Shown here: piece after piece, positions 51,358-58,506 of the stretch | Position numbering within the stretch: position 1 is the stretch's first letter | Layout: each line of letters starts with the position of its first letter | Source of the DNA: Chitinophaga dinghuensis | Lineage (GTDB): Bacteria > Bacteroidota > Bacteroidia > Chitinophagales > Chitinophagaceae | Direction: 5' to 3' | DNA length: 64,000 nt | Assembly: GCF_003259435.1 (NCBI RefSeq) | Contig: NZ_QLMA01000001.1 | Span: 496,001 to 560,000, forward strand | Translations under genes and position numbers: made by a program | Notes under the pieces: generated by a model | The model's database searches: none | What the model saw: only the letters and a program-made list of their open reading frames with translations | What the model was told of the DNA's origin: nothing

Positions 51358-51651
51358 ATGAATTATTTTTCGATCATTGCTATTGTGGCATGGGTTGTTT
51401 TGATTCCGTTAAGTATCTGTAGTGGTATTGTAGTAACTAATATAGAATGGTCGGCGGGAGATAAGCTTCCACGTGCCTGGAATGGTCGGACTGGTATAAA
51501 AGAGTTAAAAAAATATAGAGAAACAGTGACAGATAAAGAAGAATTGAAGCGTTTAGAACTGGGTATTACTTTGTTTAATATCATTAGATTTTTAGTGTGT
51601 TGTTTTGTATTGGCGGGGCTGGCTGCGGTTATTTGGCCGAGCACGAAATAG
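51358..51651 (+). CDS. Small two-helix membrane protein
   Basis: A 97-residue protein. Two hydrophobic helices (about 3-27, FSIIAIVAWVVLIPLSICSGIVV, and 70-92, FNIIRFLVCCFVLAGLAAVIW) flank a charged loop with KELKKYRETVTDKEELKRLELG. No family recognised. It starts 29 bases after the CoA-ligase-like gene, before the terminator, so it may be the last cistron of the cluster transcript. Confidence 0.65.
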   Translation: MNYFSIIAIVAWVVLIPLSICSGIVVTNIEWSAGDKLPRAWNGRTGIKELKKYRETVTDKEELKRLELGITLFNIIRFLVCCFVLAGLAAVIWPSTK

Positions 51652-51741
51652 CTCCAGCGTAAAGTGTGATAGATTGGTGAAGAAGGTGTCTTCATAGTCA
51701 ATTCTACCGCCCGTGCATTAGTAGTAAACATTATTTTGATG

Positions 51742-51784
51742 AAGGCCGACTTCTCTTCTTTATGAGGGAAGTCGGCCTTTCCTT
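51742..51784 (+). terminator. Intrinsic terminator at the end of the pigment cluster
   Basis: AAGGCCGACTTC and GAAGTCGGCCTT form a perfect 12-bp stem with a 14-base loop, followed by tccttttagg. Confidence 0.8.
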
Positions 51785-51847
51785 TTAGGTGATCTCTCCA
51801 AAAGCAGATGCTTTTTTATCATTCTGATCTGTTCATTCTCATTCGTT

Positions 51848-51870
51848 CTGTTCATTTTCATTCGGGGATT
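51848..51870 (+). repeat. Upstream repeat, copy 1
   Basis: Reads CTGTTCATTTTCATTCGGGG then att, preceded by a partial copy (ctgttcattctcattcg, about 51829-51845). The same sequence recurs at 52765 and, degenerate, at 53194. Each copy lies upstream of a member of the small-gene group. Confidence 0.7.
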
Positions 51871-51919
51871 AGAAAGGCTCATTCGCGTGTTTTCAGGTTG
51901 ATCTGCCTGATAATTTGCG

Positions 51920-52444
51920 GTGATGAAAAGGAATCCAAACTATATAGATATTGAAATTGATGAATTAACAGATAGTATTGTTTGTAGTAAGACCGGAACT
52001 CACTTTGAGACGGATGTGCAGCAGGTTACAATGAAAGAGTGGGGGTTGATTAGAAAGGTAAAAGGGTGGAGGTTTGACTGGAGATTGGAGTTGTCTTATG
52101 AAGATAGGAGTGTGTATGCATTGTTTAAAAAGCAGGAGCCAGGGCTGATTCAGGGATTGGTAAGTTTTACCGGAGATCCCGATAATTATTATATGCATTT
52201 AATAGAAAATGCACCGTTTAATTTTGGAAAGAAGAAAGCGTATGAAGGGGTAGCAGGTAATCTGGTTGCTTATGTGTGTAAGCTTTCAAAAGATGCTGGA
52301 TTAAAGGGTGAAATTTCTTTTCTGTCCAAGACAAAATTAGTAAACCATTATATAAAAACACTTGGTCCCAGTAGATTGTATTCTAATAAATTGGCTATCT
52401 TTGAAGAAGCGGCGAAACTGCTTATTGATAAATATTTTAAATAA
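51920..52444 (+). CDS. GNAT-like N-acetyltransferase
   Basis: A 174-residue protein. The second half resembles a GNAT fold: YEGVAGNLVAYVCKLSKDAGLKGEISFLSKTKLVNHYIKTLG, where the usual acetyl-CoA loop is reduced to GVAGN, and IFEEAAKLLIDKYF closes it. The N-terminal half (DIEIDELTDSIVCSKTG, VKGWRFDWRLEL) has no clear match. It lies 7 bases before the first small-basic-protein gene, so the two may form a unit. The region is AT-rich compared with the pigment genes and may be acquired. Confidence 0.62.
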   Translation: MMKRNPNYIDIEIDELTDSIVCSKTGTHFETDVQQVTMKEWGLIRKVKGWRFDWRLELSYEDRSVYALFKKQEPGLIQGLVSFTGDPDNYYMHLIENAPFNFGKKKAYEGVAGNLVAYVCKLSKDAGLKGEISFLSKTKLVNHYIKTLGPSRLYSNKLAIFEEAAKLLIDKYFK

Positions 52445-52451
52445 AATTTTT

Positions 52452-52652
52452 ATGAGCAATAACCAGGAAAGACCTTTGATAAACTTCGATTTGTTACAAA
52501 AATTAGATCCAATTATTATTAATACACCTCTTACCAGGAGGGAGAAATTTTATATTTCGCTGATGATGAGAGTTCGCCGATACACTGGAAAGGTTCTTCC
52601 ATATCCTCCGCGCAAAAGAAAACTGCATCAGTGGAGTCGTAAGATTAACTGA
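52452..52652 (+). CDS. Small basic protein, family copy 1
   Basis: A 66-residue protein from the ATG at 52452. It begins MSNNQE and ends in a conserved basic tail (PPRKRKLHQWSRKIN). The middle reads TPLTRREKFYISLMMRVRRYTGK. No known family. It shares its start, central RRYTGK/REATGR segment and C-terminal KRKLHxWSRK motif with the gene at 52870. It directly follows the GNAT-like gene. Confidence 0.6.
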   Translation: MSNNQERPLINFDLLQKLDPIIINTPLTRREKFYISLMMRVRRYTGKVLPYPPRKRKLHQWSRKIN

Positions 52653-52764
52653 CCATCTCCCTACGGCATTCTAAAATCACTTTGTTTGTAATGAACCTGG
52701 TGGTGTGTTGTTATGGTTTATCACCGTTGGAGCTATCATTTTGATCCATTCATTTTTATCTGCG

Positions 52765-52787
52765 CTGTTCATTTTCGTTCGGGGATT
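52765..52787 (+). repeat. Upstream repeat, copy 2
   Basis: CTGTTCATTTTCGTTCGGGG then att, one base different from copy 1. The next 50 bases also align loosely with those after copy 1, so a whole upstream region appears to be duplicated. Confidence 0.7.
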
Positions 52788-52869
52788 CAAAACCTTTATT
52801 TGATGGTTTTTGGGTTTGTTTAATGCGTAATTTACAATTGCATAAGAATTACTTCAAATACTCATCTTT

Positions 52870-53163
52870 ATGAGTAATAATCAAGAGAATGAGGATGTAA
52901 TATTCGATCCATTGGATGATTTATGTTTTCAGAGCAATCCACTTTCAAAAAAGGAACGGTTTTATCTTCCGCTGGTGTATAGATTCCGTGAGGCAACAGG
53001 AAGGTTTCCTTTATGTTCTCCCAGAAAAAGAAAGTTGCATAATTGGAGTCGTAAGAATGGTAAACATAGAAACGGTATCGGAGTACATGTCGAAAGCTCT
53101 ATGCCATTGGGTCTGCACATAAAACAGGTAAATGCTCTCTACGTTTTTACTGAACTTGCATAA
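52870..53163 (+). CDS. Small basic protein, family copy 2, with extended tail
   Basis: A 97-residue protein. The first 66 residues parallel copy 1: MSNNQE, NPLSKKERFYLPLVYRFREATGR and SPRKRKLHNWSRK. Copy 1 then ends, while this frame runs on for about 31 further residues (NGKHRNGIGVHVESS...), probably because the ancestral stop was lost. It may be a decaying duplicate. Function unknown. Confidence 0.55.
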   Translation: MSNNQENEDVIFDPLDDLCFQSNPLSKKERFYLPLVYRFREATGRFPLCSPRKRKLHNWSRKNGKHRNGIGVHVESSMPLGLHIKQVNALYVFTELA

Positions 53164-53193
53164 TTGGATTGAGCTGTTCATTCACCTCAATGT

Positions 53194-53214
53194 TGTTTAT
53201 TCTCAACCGGGGAT
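53194..53214 (+). repeat. Upstream repeat, degenerate copy 3
   Basis: TTGTTTATTCTCAACCGGGG then at matches the repeat with several changes. It leads straight into the fragment of the third small gene, as if the sequence between had been deleted. Confidence 0.5.
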
Positions 53215-53227
53215 CAAAAAAACAGGA

Positions 53228-53290
53228 GGATTAGCAGGAATACGTCTTCCACTGCCTCTCAAAAGAAAACAATGTAAGTGGAGTCGCTAA
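53228..53290 (+). pseudogene. Remnant of a third small-basic-protein gene
   Basis: The frame 53228-53290 reads GLAGIRLPLPLKRKQCKWSR then stop. It lines up with the ends of copies 1 and 2 (TGKVLPYPPRKRKLHQWSR and TGRFPLCSPRKRKLHNWSR). The start and middle of the gene are missing, so this is a truncated remnant. Confidence 0.6.
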
Positions 53291-53304
53291 CCATCTTTGT
53301 GCTA

Positions 53305-53793
53305 CTAAAATCCGAACTGCGCTACGGCTTGTGGATTATCTAACTTGTAGCTTTGTCTTTTTCCACCTACAATCACATGCACCATATTCGTCTGAGTCGC
53401 ATGCTGTTCATAGAGTACATCATTTTTCACTTCCACTTTCTTAGGAGCAGGCACATTATCTGCTTCGAGGAAGCTCCATACGGCGTCTTCTTCAATTTTA
53501 TAACCAATGAAGTGCAAAGGAATTATTTTCCCATCCAGTTTAACGGTAAGATGTTGGGAGAGATACGTGGCGATATAACCTTCTACCTGCTTACGGTTGG
53601 TCGGCTTAATGATATCTAATTTTATTTTAAACTGTTTTTTGAGGGTATTTTCCAGATCGTCTGTGAAGATACGACTGCTTACCTGAAGCTCGTTTTTGGC
53701 GCTGTTATGTGTAACCTCCGTAACGCTGGCATAGAAGGGATGCATAGCCGTCAACCACATGGCCATCCACCATTTACATAGTAATAATCCCAC
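53305..53793 (-). CDS. DUF6702 family protein
   Basis: A 162-residue protein with a short hydrophobic N-terminus (LLLCKWWMAMWLTA) that may be a signal. It continues HPFYASVTEVTHNSAKNELQVSSRIFTDDLENTLKKQF, the pattern of the DUF6702 family, and later YIATYLSQHLTVKLDGKIIPLHFIGYKIEEDAVWSFLEA. Exported, function unknown. It is divergent from the HupE/UreJ-like gene, with which such genes are commonly paired in this phylum, and a role in metal handling is possible. Confidence 0.8.
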   Translation of the reverse strand: MGLLLCKWWMAMWLTAMHPFYASVTEVTHNSAKNELQVSSRIFTDDLENTLKKQFKIKLDIIKPTNRKQVEGYIATYLSQHLTVKLDGKIIPLHFIGYKIEEDAVWSFLEADNVPAPKKVEVKNDVLYEQHATQTNMVHVIVGGKRQSYKLDNPQAVAQFGF

Positions 53794-53861
53794 TGGAAAA
53801 AATTTTTAGGAAAAATTAACTTTTTGGTTATATAATTACAAATTTAGTCAAATTTGGTGCA

Positions 53862-54446
53862 ATGGACGGTTTGTATTTTCAGTTGGGTTGGCAGCACATC
53901 ATTAATTGGGACGCCTACGACCACATATTATTTATTATAGCACTTTGTGCGATGTATTTGCTGCATGACTGGAAAAAGGTGCTGATTTTAGTGACCGCTT
54001 TTACCATCGGCCATAGCATCACACTGGCACTCAGCGTTCTTAATATCATTCGCATACCCAGTAATATCATTGAGTTTCTGATACCTGTGACCATTTGTAT
54101 TACTGCCATCACTAATATCATCCGGAAAGACAGTGAACCGAAAAAATTGCAGTTGAATTATTTCTATGCCTTGTTTTTCGGACTGATTCATGGTCTCGGA
54201 TTCTCCAACTACCTGAAAAGTATGCTGGGGGCTCAAACCAATATCGTAGGGCCGCTGCTCGGGTTCAACCTGGGGCTGGAATGCGGACAAGTTTTAATCG
54301 TAATGATTATTTTACTCATCTCCGGAGCTTTCGTCAACCTCTCCGGGGTGAAACGCCGGGACTGGAATATGTGTATTTCCTCCGGCGCCTTCGGAATCGC
54401 CCTGGTAATGGTGATCGAAGGAGCAAGAGCAATGTATTTGAATTAG
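53862..54446 (+). CDS. HupE/UreJ-like membrane protein
   Basis: A 194-residue protein with six or so transmembrane helices. HupE/UreJ features are FQLGWQHIINWDAYDHILFIIALC near the N-terminus, TAFTIGHSITLALS and FGLIHGLGFSNYL, with conserved His residues (GWxHI, DHILF, GHS, HGLGF) suited to nickel or another metal. A CAAATTTG box 6 bases before the ATG, with TTTG 22 bases further up, hints at a nearly leaderless transcript. The M1 peptidase gene follows 17 bases later. Confidence 0.85.
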   Translation: MDGLYFQLGWQHIINWDAYDHILFIIALCAMYLLHDWKKVLILVTAFTIGHSITLALSVLNIIRIPSNIIEFLIPVTICITAITNIIRKDSEPKKLQLNYFYALFFGLIHGLGFSNYLKSMLGAQTNIVGPLLGFNLGLECGQVLIVMIILLISGAFVNLSGVKRRDWNMCISSGAFGIALVMVIEGARAMYLN

Positions 54447-54463
54447 TCTTTTTTATACCGTTT

Positions 54464-56785
54464 ATGAGAAAAAGTTTATTCCTGCTGGGAATCCTCTGTG
54501 GTAGCACTTTTGCGCTCTATGCACAGAATAATCCCGGCTCCAACCATGGCAATCGCTTTGAGCAACTGGGCACCATGCTGCAGTCGCCCAATATGTACCG
54601 CTCCGCCTCCGGCGCTCCAGGCCCTAAATACTGGCAGCAAAGAGCCGATTATGACATCTCCGCTACCCTGGATGATGACAAACAGCAACTCTCCGGTGCA
54701 GAAACAATTACATACTATAATAACTCTCCCGATCCATTGACTTACATCTGGCTCCAGCTGGATGAAAATCAACACGACGCCAAAAGCGAACTGCAAGGAA
54801 TCAACGGCAGCCGCATGACGGATAAAATGACGATGGCCACCCTCAATACTATCCTCAAAGAGGATCAGGACCTGGGCGTGAAAATCGCGAAAGTAACAGA
54901 CGCAGAAGGAAAAGCTACTCCATATACGATCAACAGCACAATGATGCGCATCGACCTGGCTAAACCACTTATGCCCGGCGAAAAATACCGCTTCAAAGTG
55001 GAATGGTCCTACAAAATCCCCGATCGTATGACGGTTGGCGGTCGTGGTGGTTATGAATACTTCCCGGAAGATAAAAACTACCTGTATACCATTACCCAAT
55101 GGTATCCGCGACTGGCAGTATATTCCGATTTCCAGGGCTGGCAGAACAAACAGTTCTTCGGCTCCGGCGAATTTGCATTGACCTTCGGTAATTTTCGTGT
55201 ACGCATGACCGTACCCGCAGACCACATAGTAGGCGGTACCGGCGAATGCCAGAACTATAAAGAAATGCTGACGCCCGCCCAGTTCCAACGCTGGCAGCAG
55301 GCACAAAGCAGCAAAGAACCTGTGGAAGTAGTCACCCTGGACGAAGCAAAGAAAGCAATGCAATCGCATGCCGGCGCTACTAAAACATGGGTATATGAAG
55401 CCAGCAATGTGCGCGACTTCGCATGGGTATCTTCCCGCCGCCTCGTTTGGGATGCCATGGCTACCAATGTAGAAGGTAACAAAGTAATGGCAATGTCTTA
55501 CTACGGCCACGAAGCCTATCCGCTGTATCGCCGTTATTCTACCAAAGTAGTGGCGCATACCCTAAAATCGTACTCTAAGCATACCATTCCTTATCCTTAC
55601 CCAGTGGCTATTTCCGTGGAAGCGGCGAACGGTATGGAATATCCAATGATCTGCTTCAACTATGGCCGCGCCGATAAAGACGGTACCTACTCTGAGGCTA
55701 CCAAAAACGGTATGATCGGCGTAATCATTCATGAAGTAGGTCATAACTTCTTCCCGATGATCGTCAATTCAGACGAACGTCAGTGGACATGGATGGACGA
55801 AGGTTTGAATACTTTCTGCCAGTTCATGGCAGAACAGGAGTGGGACAGCAATTTCCCTTCCAGTCGCGGTCCGGCACATAGAATCGTGGATTACATGAAA
55901 ATGCCAAAAGATCAGCTGGAACCTATCATGACGAATTCCGAAAATATTATCAACTTCGGACCTAACGCTTACGCGAAACCTGCTACCGGACTGAATATCC
56001 TGAGAGAAACAGTAATGGGTCGCGAACTCTTTGATTTCGCATTCAGAGAATATGCGCGCCGCTGGGCATTTAAACATCCAACGCCGGCAGATTTCTTCCG
56101 TACCATGGAAGATGCTTCTGCTGTGGATCTGGATTGGTTCTGGCGCGGTTGGTTCTTCGGAACAGAGCCTTGCGATATTGCACTCGACAGCGTGAAATGG
56201 TATCGCATGGATTCTAAAAATCCTGCCGTAAATAATCAAACTGCTCAAACTGCATACGATAAGAACATGGATCATGTGGCCCGTCGTCGTAATAAAGAAG
56301 CAGGCGTGAAATATGTCGTGGATCAGGATACCAGTCTGCAAGACTTCTACAGCAAGTACGATCGTTTTGCAGTGTCTAAAGAAGACAAAGCAGCGTTCGA
56401 TAGCTACATGAGCACATTAACGCCAGCAGAAAAGAAGCTGTATGACAGCAAGAAAAACTTCTACGAACTGACCTTCAACAACAAAGGCGGTCTGGTAATG
56501 CCTATTATTCTGGAGTGGACATTCGCTGATGGCACTAAAGAAGTAGACCGTATTCCGGCTTACATCTGGCGTAAAAATGAATTCCAGGTAACGAAAGTAT
56601 TTGCAAAAGATAAACAGGTAGTAGCTGTTCGACTGGATCCTTTCCGCGAAACAGCTGATATCGATGAAGATAACAACAGTTGGCCTCGTCAGGCAGCTCC
56701 GTCACAATTTGAGCTGTTCAAGGCAACTACCGCTCCGAGAGGAGCCAGCACCGGCGATAACCCGATGCGTAAAGCAAGAAATTAA
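54464..56785 (+). CDS. M1 family metallopeptidase (exported)
   Basis: 773 residues from the ATG at 54464, which gives a signal peptide (LFLLGILCGSTFALYAQ); upstream in-frame codons lie inside the HupE-like gene. The N-terminal aminopeptidase domain (DYDISATLDDDKQQLSGAETITYYNNSP) precedes the zinc site IIHEVGHNFFPMIVNSDERQWTWMDEGLNTF (HExxH...E). GMEYPMICF corresponds to the GAMEN substrate loop. Likely a periplasmic or surface aminopeptidase. A good terminator follows. Confidence 0.93.
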   Translation: MRKSLFLLGILCGSTFALYAQNNPGSNHGNRFEQLGTMLQSPNMYRSASGAPGPKYWQQRADYDISATLDDDKQQLSGAETITYYNNSPDPLTYIWLQLDENQHDAKSELQGINGSRMTDKMTMATLNTILKEDQDLGVKIAKVTDAEGKATPYTINSTMMRIDLAKPLMPGEKYRFKVEWSYKIPDRMTVGGRGGYEYFPEDKNYLYTITQWYPRLAVYSDFQGWQNKQFFGSGEFALTFGNFRVRMTVPADHIVGGTGECQNYKEMLTPAQFQRWQQAQSSKEPVEVVTLDEAKKAMQSHAGATKTWVYEASNVRDFAWVSSRRLVWDAMATNVEGNKVMAMSYYGHEAYPLYRRYSTKVVAHTLKSYSKHTIPYPYPVAISVEAANGMEYPMICFNYGRADKDGTYSEATKNGMIGVIIHEVGHNFFPMIVNSDERQWTWMDEGLNTFCQFMAEQEWDSNFPSSRGPAHRIVDYMKMPKDQLEPIMTNSENIINFGPNAYAKPATGLNILRETVMGRELFDFAFREYARRWAFKHPTPADFFRTMEDASAVDLDWFWRGWFFGTEPCDIALDSVKWYRMDSKNPAVNNQTAQTAYDKNMDHVARRRNKEAGVKYVVDQDTSLQDFYSKYDRFAVSKEDKAAFDSYMSTLTPAEKKLYDSKKNFYELTFNNKGGLVMPIILEWTFADGTKEVDRIPAYIWRKNEFQVTKVFAKDKQVVAVRLDPFRETADIDEDNNSWPRQAAPSQFELFKATTAPRGASTGDNPMRKARN

Positions 56786-56793
56786 AGTAGCAA

Positions 56794-56824
56794 AACCCGG
56801 ACTGCAAATCCGGGTTTTTTTATG
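56794..56824 (+). terminator. Intrinsic terminator after the M1 peptidase gene
   Basis: AACCCGGA and TCCGGGTT pair around CTGCAAA, then a run of seven or more T. Confidence 0.88.
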
Positions 56825-56861
56825 TTTTTAGGGAGACACGTGTCTTCGAAATGAAACGTTA

Positions 56862-56899
56862 AAAAGAGGTTCACTTGTTGGGTGGACCTCTTTTATTTT
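56862..56899 (+). terminator. Second terminator-like hairpin
   Basis: AAAAGAGGT(T)CAC and GTG(G)ACCTCTTTT pair around TTGTTGG, followed by attttttag. It lies just upstream of the small exported-protein gene and argues against that gene starting at the GTG at 56882. Confidence 0.65.
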
Positions 56900-56911
56900 T
56901 TAGTTTTCATC

Positions 56912-57349
56912 GTGCAATTATTATTACTTCTATCCCTATTATCCTCCGGAGATACTGTCAGACATTATATTCGTGAAGAACGTTGGTGTAGTTTTTTTTA
57001 TGAAACTATTCACCAGTATGATTATGCATTATTCGAGAGTGGGTCCTGCATGATAACAAGTGTTAATTTCGAGACATATACTGCATCCAGGAAGTCCGTT
57101 ACTATTGATTATGGTACCTGGAAGCAGCAACAGGATACCATCTACATTACCTGCGCCACTGGTTTGGGAAAAAATGATACGCAGCGATTTTTATTGAGTG
57201 CGGATAAGCAAAAATTAATCAGGTTCAGCAGTGGACAGGCTATAGATACCTCAAAAAATACGATATACCGTTATCATCCCGGAGCGGAATGCCCGTTTGA
57301 AGTACGGGAGAAAATTCGGCTGAAAGTATATGATCTGGGGCATCTTTGA
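56912..57349 (+). CDS. Small exported protein of unknown function
   Basis: About 145 residues. The start is uncertain: the GTG at 56912 gives a short hydrophobic leader (QLLLLLSLLSSG), while the GTG at 56882 lies inside a terminator hairpin. The mature part has EERWCSFFYETIHQYDYALFESGSCMI and VTIDYGTWKQQQDTIYITC, suggesting a small beta-rich domain with four Cys. No family recognised. It precedes the esterase gene by 28 bases. Confidence 0.55.
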   Translation: MQLLLLLSLLSSGDTVRHYIREERWCSFFYETIHQYDYALFESGSCMITSVNFETYTASRKSVTIDYGTWKQQQDTIYITCATGLGKNDTQRFLLSADKQKLIRFSSGQAIDTSKNTIYRYHPGAECPFEVREKIRLKVYDLGHL

Positions 57350-57377
57350 TTTATATTTATACTTCAGAATGTAACAT

Positions 57378-58196
57378 ATGAACATGCGATTCTTCTTCAC
57401 CTTATTACTCTGCTGTGCCCTGACGCAAATGACGATGGCGGCGGGAGTAGATACTATTTCCATTCCGAGCGCGGCCATGCATCGTAGTTTCCGGGCGGTA
57501 GTGATAACGCCGCAAAGTTATAGTGCAGGTAATCAGCGTTACCCGGTGGTATATCTGCTGCATGGTCATGGCGGTAATTACAGCAACTGGATTACAAAGG
57601 TGCCTGCATTAAGGGAAATGGCGGATGCTTACAATATCATGATTGTTTGTCCGGATGGGGCCATCAGCAGCTGGTATTTTGATAGTCCTGTTGATAGTAA
57701 CTATAAGTTTGAAACATATGTTGGTAAGGAGATACCTGCTTATATAGACCAACACTATCCAACAGTAGCAACGAGCAAAGGACGCGCTATCGCGGGACTA
57801 AGCATGGGTGGTCATGGCGCATTGTTTATTGCCATTCGCCATCAGGATACATTTGGCGCAGCCGGGAGTATTAGTGGGGGCGTGGATTTAAGGCCATTTC
57901 CAAAGAAATGGGATATCGCAAAACGATTGGGAGATCCCGGTGAAAAGGGTACTAACTGGACCGACTACACGGTGATAAAACAAATCGAAAAATTAACCCC
58001 CGGAAAACTGGCTTTGACCATGGACTGTGGTGTGGATGATTTCTTTATCGATGTAAACAGGAATCTGCATAAAGCATTGCTGGAGCGCAAAATTCCACAC
58101 GATTATGCGGAACGCCCAGGTAATCATGACTGGACTTACTGGGGGAACTCCATACGTTATCAATTACTCTTCTTCCATCTTTTCTTTGAACAATAA
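57378..58196 (+). CDS. Exported esterase (esterase D / feruloyl-acetyl esterase type)
   Basis: A 272-residue alpha/beta hydrolase with a signal peptide (FFFTLLLCCALTQMTMAAG). The catalytic set is Ser in IAGLSMGGHGAL, Asp in TMDCGVDDFF and His in PGNHDWTYW. YPVVYLLHGHGGNYSNW gives the oxyanion-hole region. Related enzymes deacylate plant polysaccharides or S-formylglutathione; the signal peptide favours an extracytoplasmic polysaccharide or antigen-85-like esterase role. A strong terminator follows. Confidence 0.9.
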   Translation: MNMRFFFTLLLCCALTQMTMAAGVDTISIPSAAMHRSFRAVVITPQSYSAGNQRYPVVYLLHGHGGNYSNWITKVPALREMADAYNIMIVCPDGAISSWYFDSPVDSNYKFETYVGKEIPAYIDQHYPTVATSKGRAIAGLSMGGHGALFIAIRHQDTFGAAGSISGGVDLRPFPKKWDIAKRLGDPGEKGTNWTDYTVIKQIEKLTPGKLALTMDCGVDDFFIDVNRNLHKALLERKIPHDYAERPGNHDWTYWGNSIRYQLLFFHLFFEQ

Positions 58197-58216
58197 TCTC
58201 GATTTACTCCTAATAT

Positions 58217-58245
58217 GCCGAAGCCGCCCTCCAGGCGGCTTCGGC
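58217..58245 (+). terminator. Hairpin terminator after the esterase gene
   Basis: GCCGAAGCCGCC and GGCGGCTTCGGC form a perfect 12-bp GC-rich stem around CTCCA, 20 bases after the stop. Confidence 0.75.
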
Positions 58246-58249
58246 TATA

Positions 58250-58304
58250 ACTAGAGGGAGGATCTTGTCGAAACCGCAGGTTTCAACAAGATCCTCCCTC
58301 TAGT
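58250..58304. repeat. Long near-perfect inverted repeat
   Basis: ACTAGAGGGAGGATCTTGT and its exact complement (58286-58304) flank a second stem GAAACC-GCA-GGTTTC, with one mismatch between. The result is a hairpin with 26-base arms. No T-run follows. It may be a second terminator, a processing site, or a member of a dispersed repeat family. Confidence 0.7.
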
Positions 58305-58406
58305 ATTTCTAATGTATATGATAGTTACGCGAAAACGTGTCTCCCATACACTTCTTGAATATTTTCTATATTTTCCATCTTTTCTTGTTTCTTTCCCCTC
58401 TTTCCT

Positions 58407-58426
58407 TAATTTTAGAAATCGATTGC
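58407..58426 (+). promoter_or_regulatory. Promoter with LacI-type operator-like site, first lyase gene
   Basis: TAATTTTAG, a -7-like element, runs directly into GAAATCGATTGC, a pseudo-palindrome with central CG like LacI/GalR-family operators. The same arrangement precedes the second lyase gene. The start codon is about 80 bases downstream. Confidence 0.5.
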
Positions 58427-58506
58427 ACAAAATATCAGCGAAAGCATAGAAGCACCAGAAGAATTCCACGAACTCCGACCCTTATCATCATAAATTCAAT
58501 TCCAGT

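Larger units (their letters stand above)
58197..58506. other. 310-base non-coding stretch with two hairpins and an operator-like site
   Basis: It contains the esterase terminator (58217-58245), a long inverted repeat (58250-58304), a poly-pyrimidine stretch (about 58370-58406), and the promoter/operator of the first lyase gene (58407-58426). No coding potential was seen. Confidence 0.7.

Noticed and set aside
51652..53304. Short repeats in this AT-rich patch as a CRISPR array
   Set aside because: The repeats are three copies about 900 and 430 bases apart, imperfect, and tied to small-gene upstream regions; there are no regular spacers and no cas genes.
54476..55558. A 360-codon open frame on the minus strand opposite the M1 peptidase gene
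   Set aside because: Antisense shadow of a clear metallopeptidase; no domain, no start context, Cys/His/Phe-rich in a way typical of shadow frames.
56831..58346. Inverted copies of GGGAGACACGT (56831-56841 and the complement near 58335-58345) flanking two genes, as if ends of a mobile element
   Set aside because: Only about 11 bases match, with no transposase, no target duplication and ordinary gene content between; coincidence is more likely.
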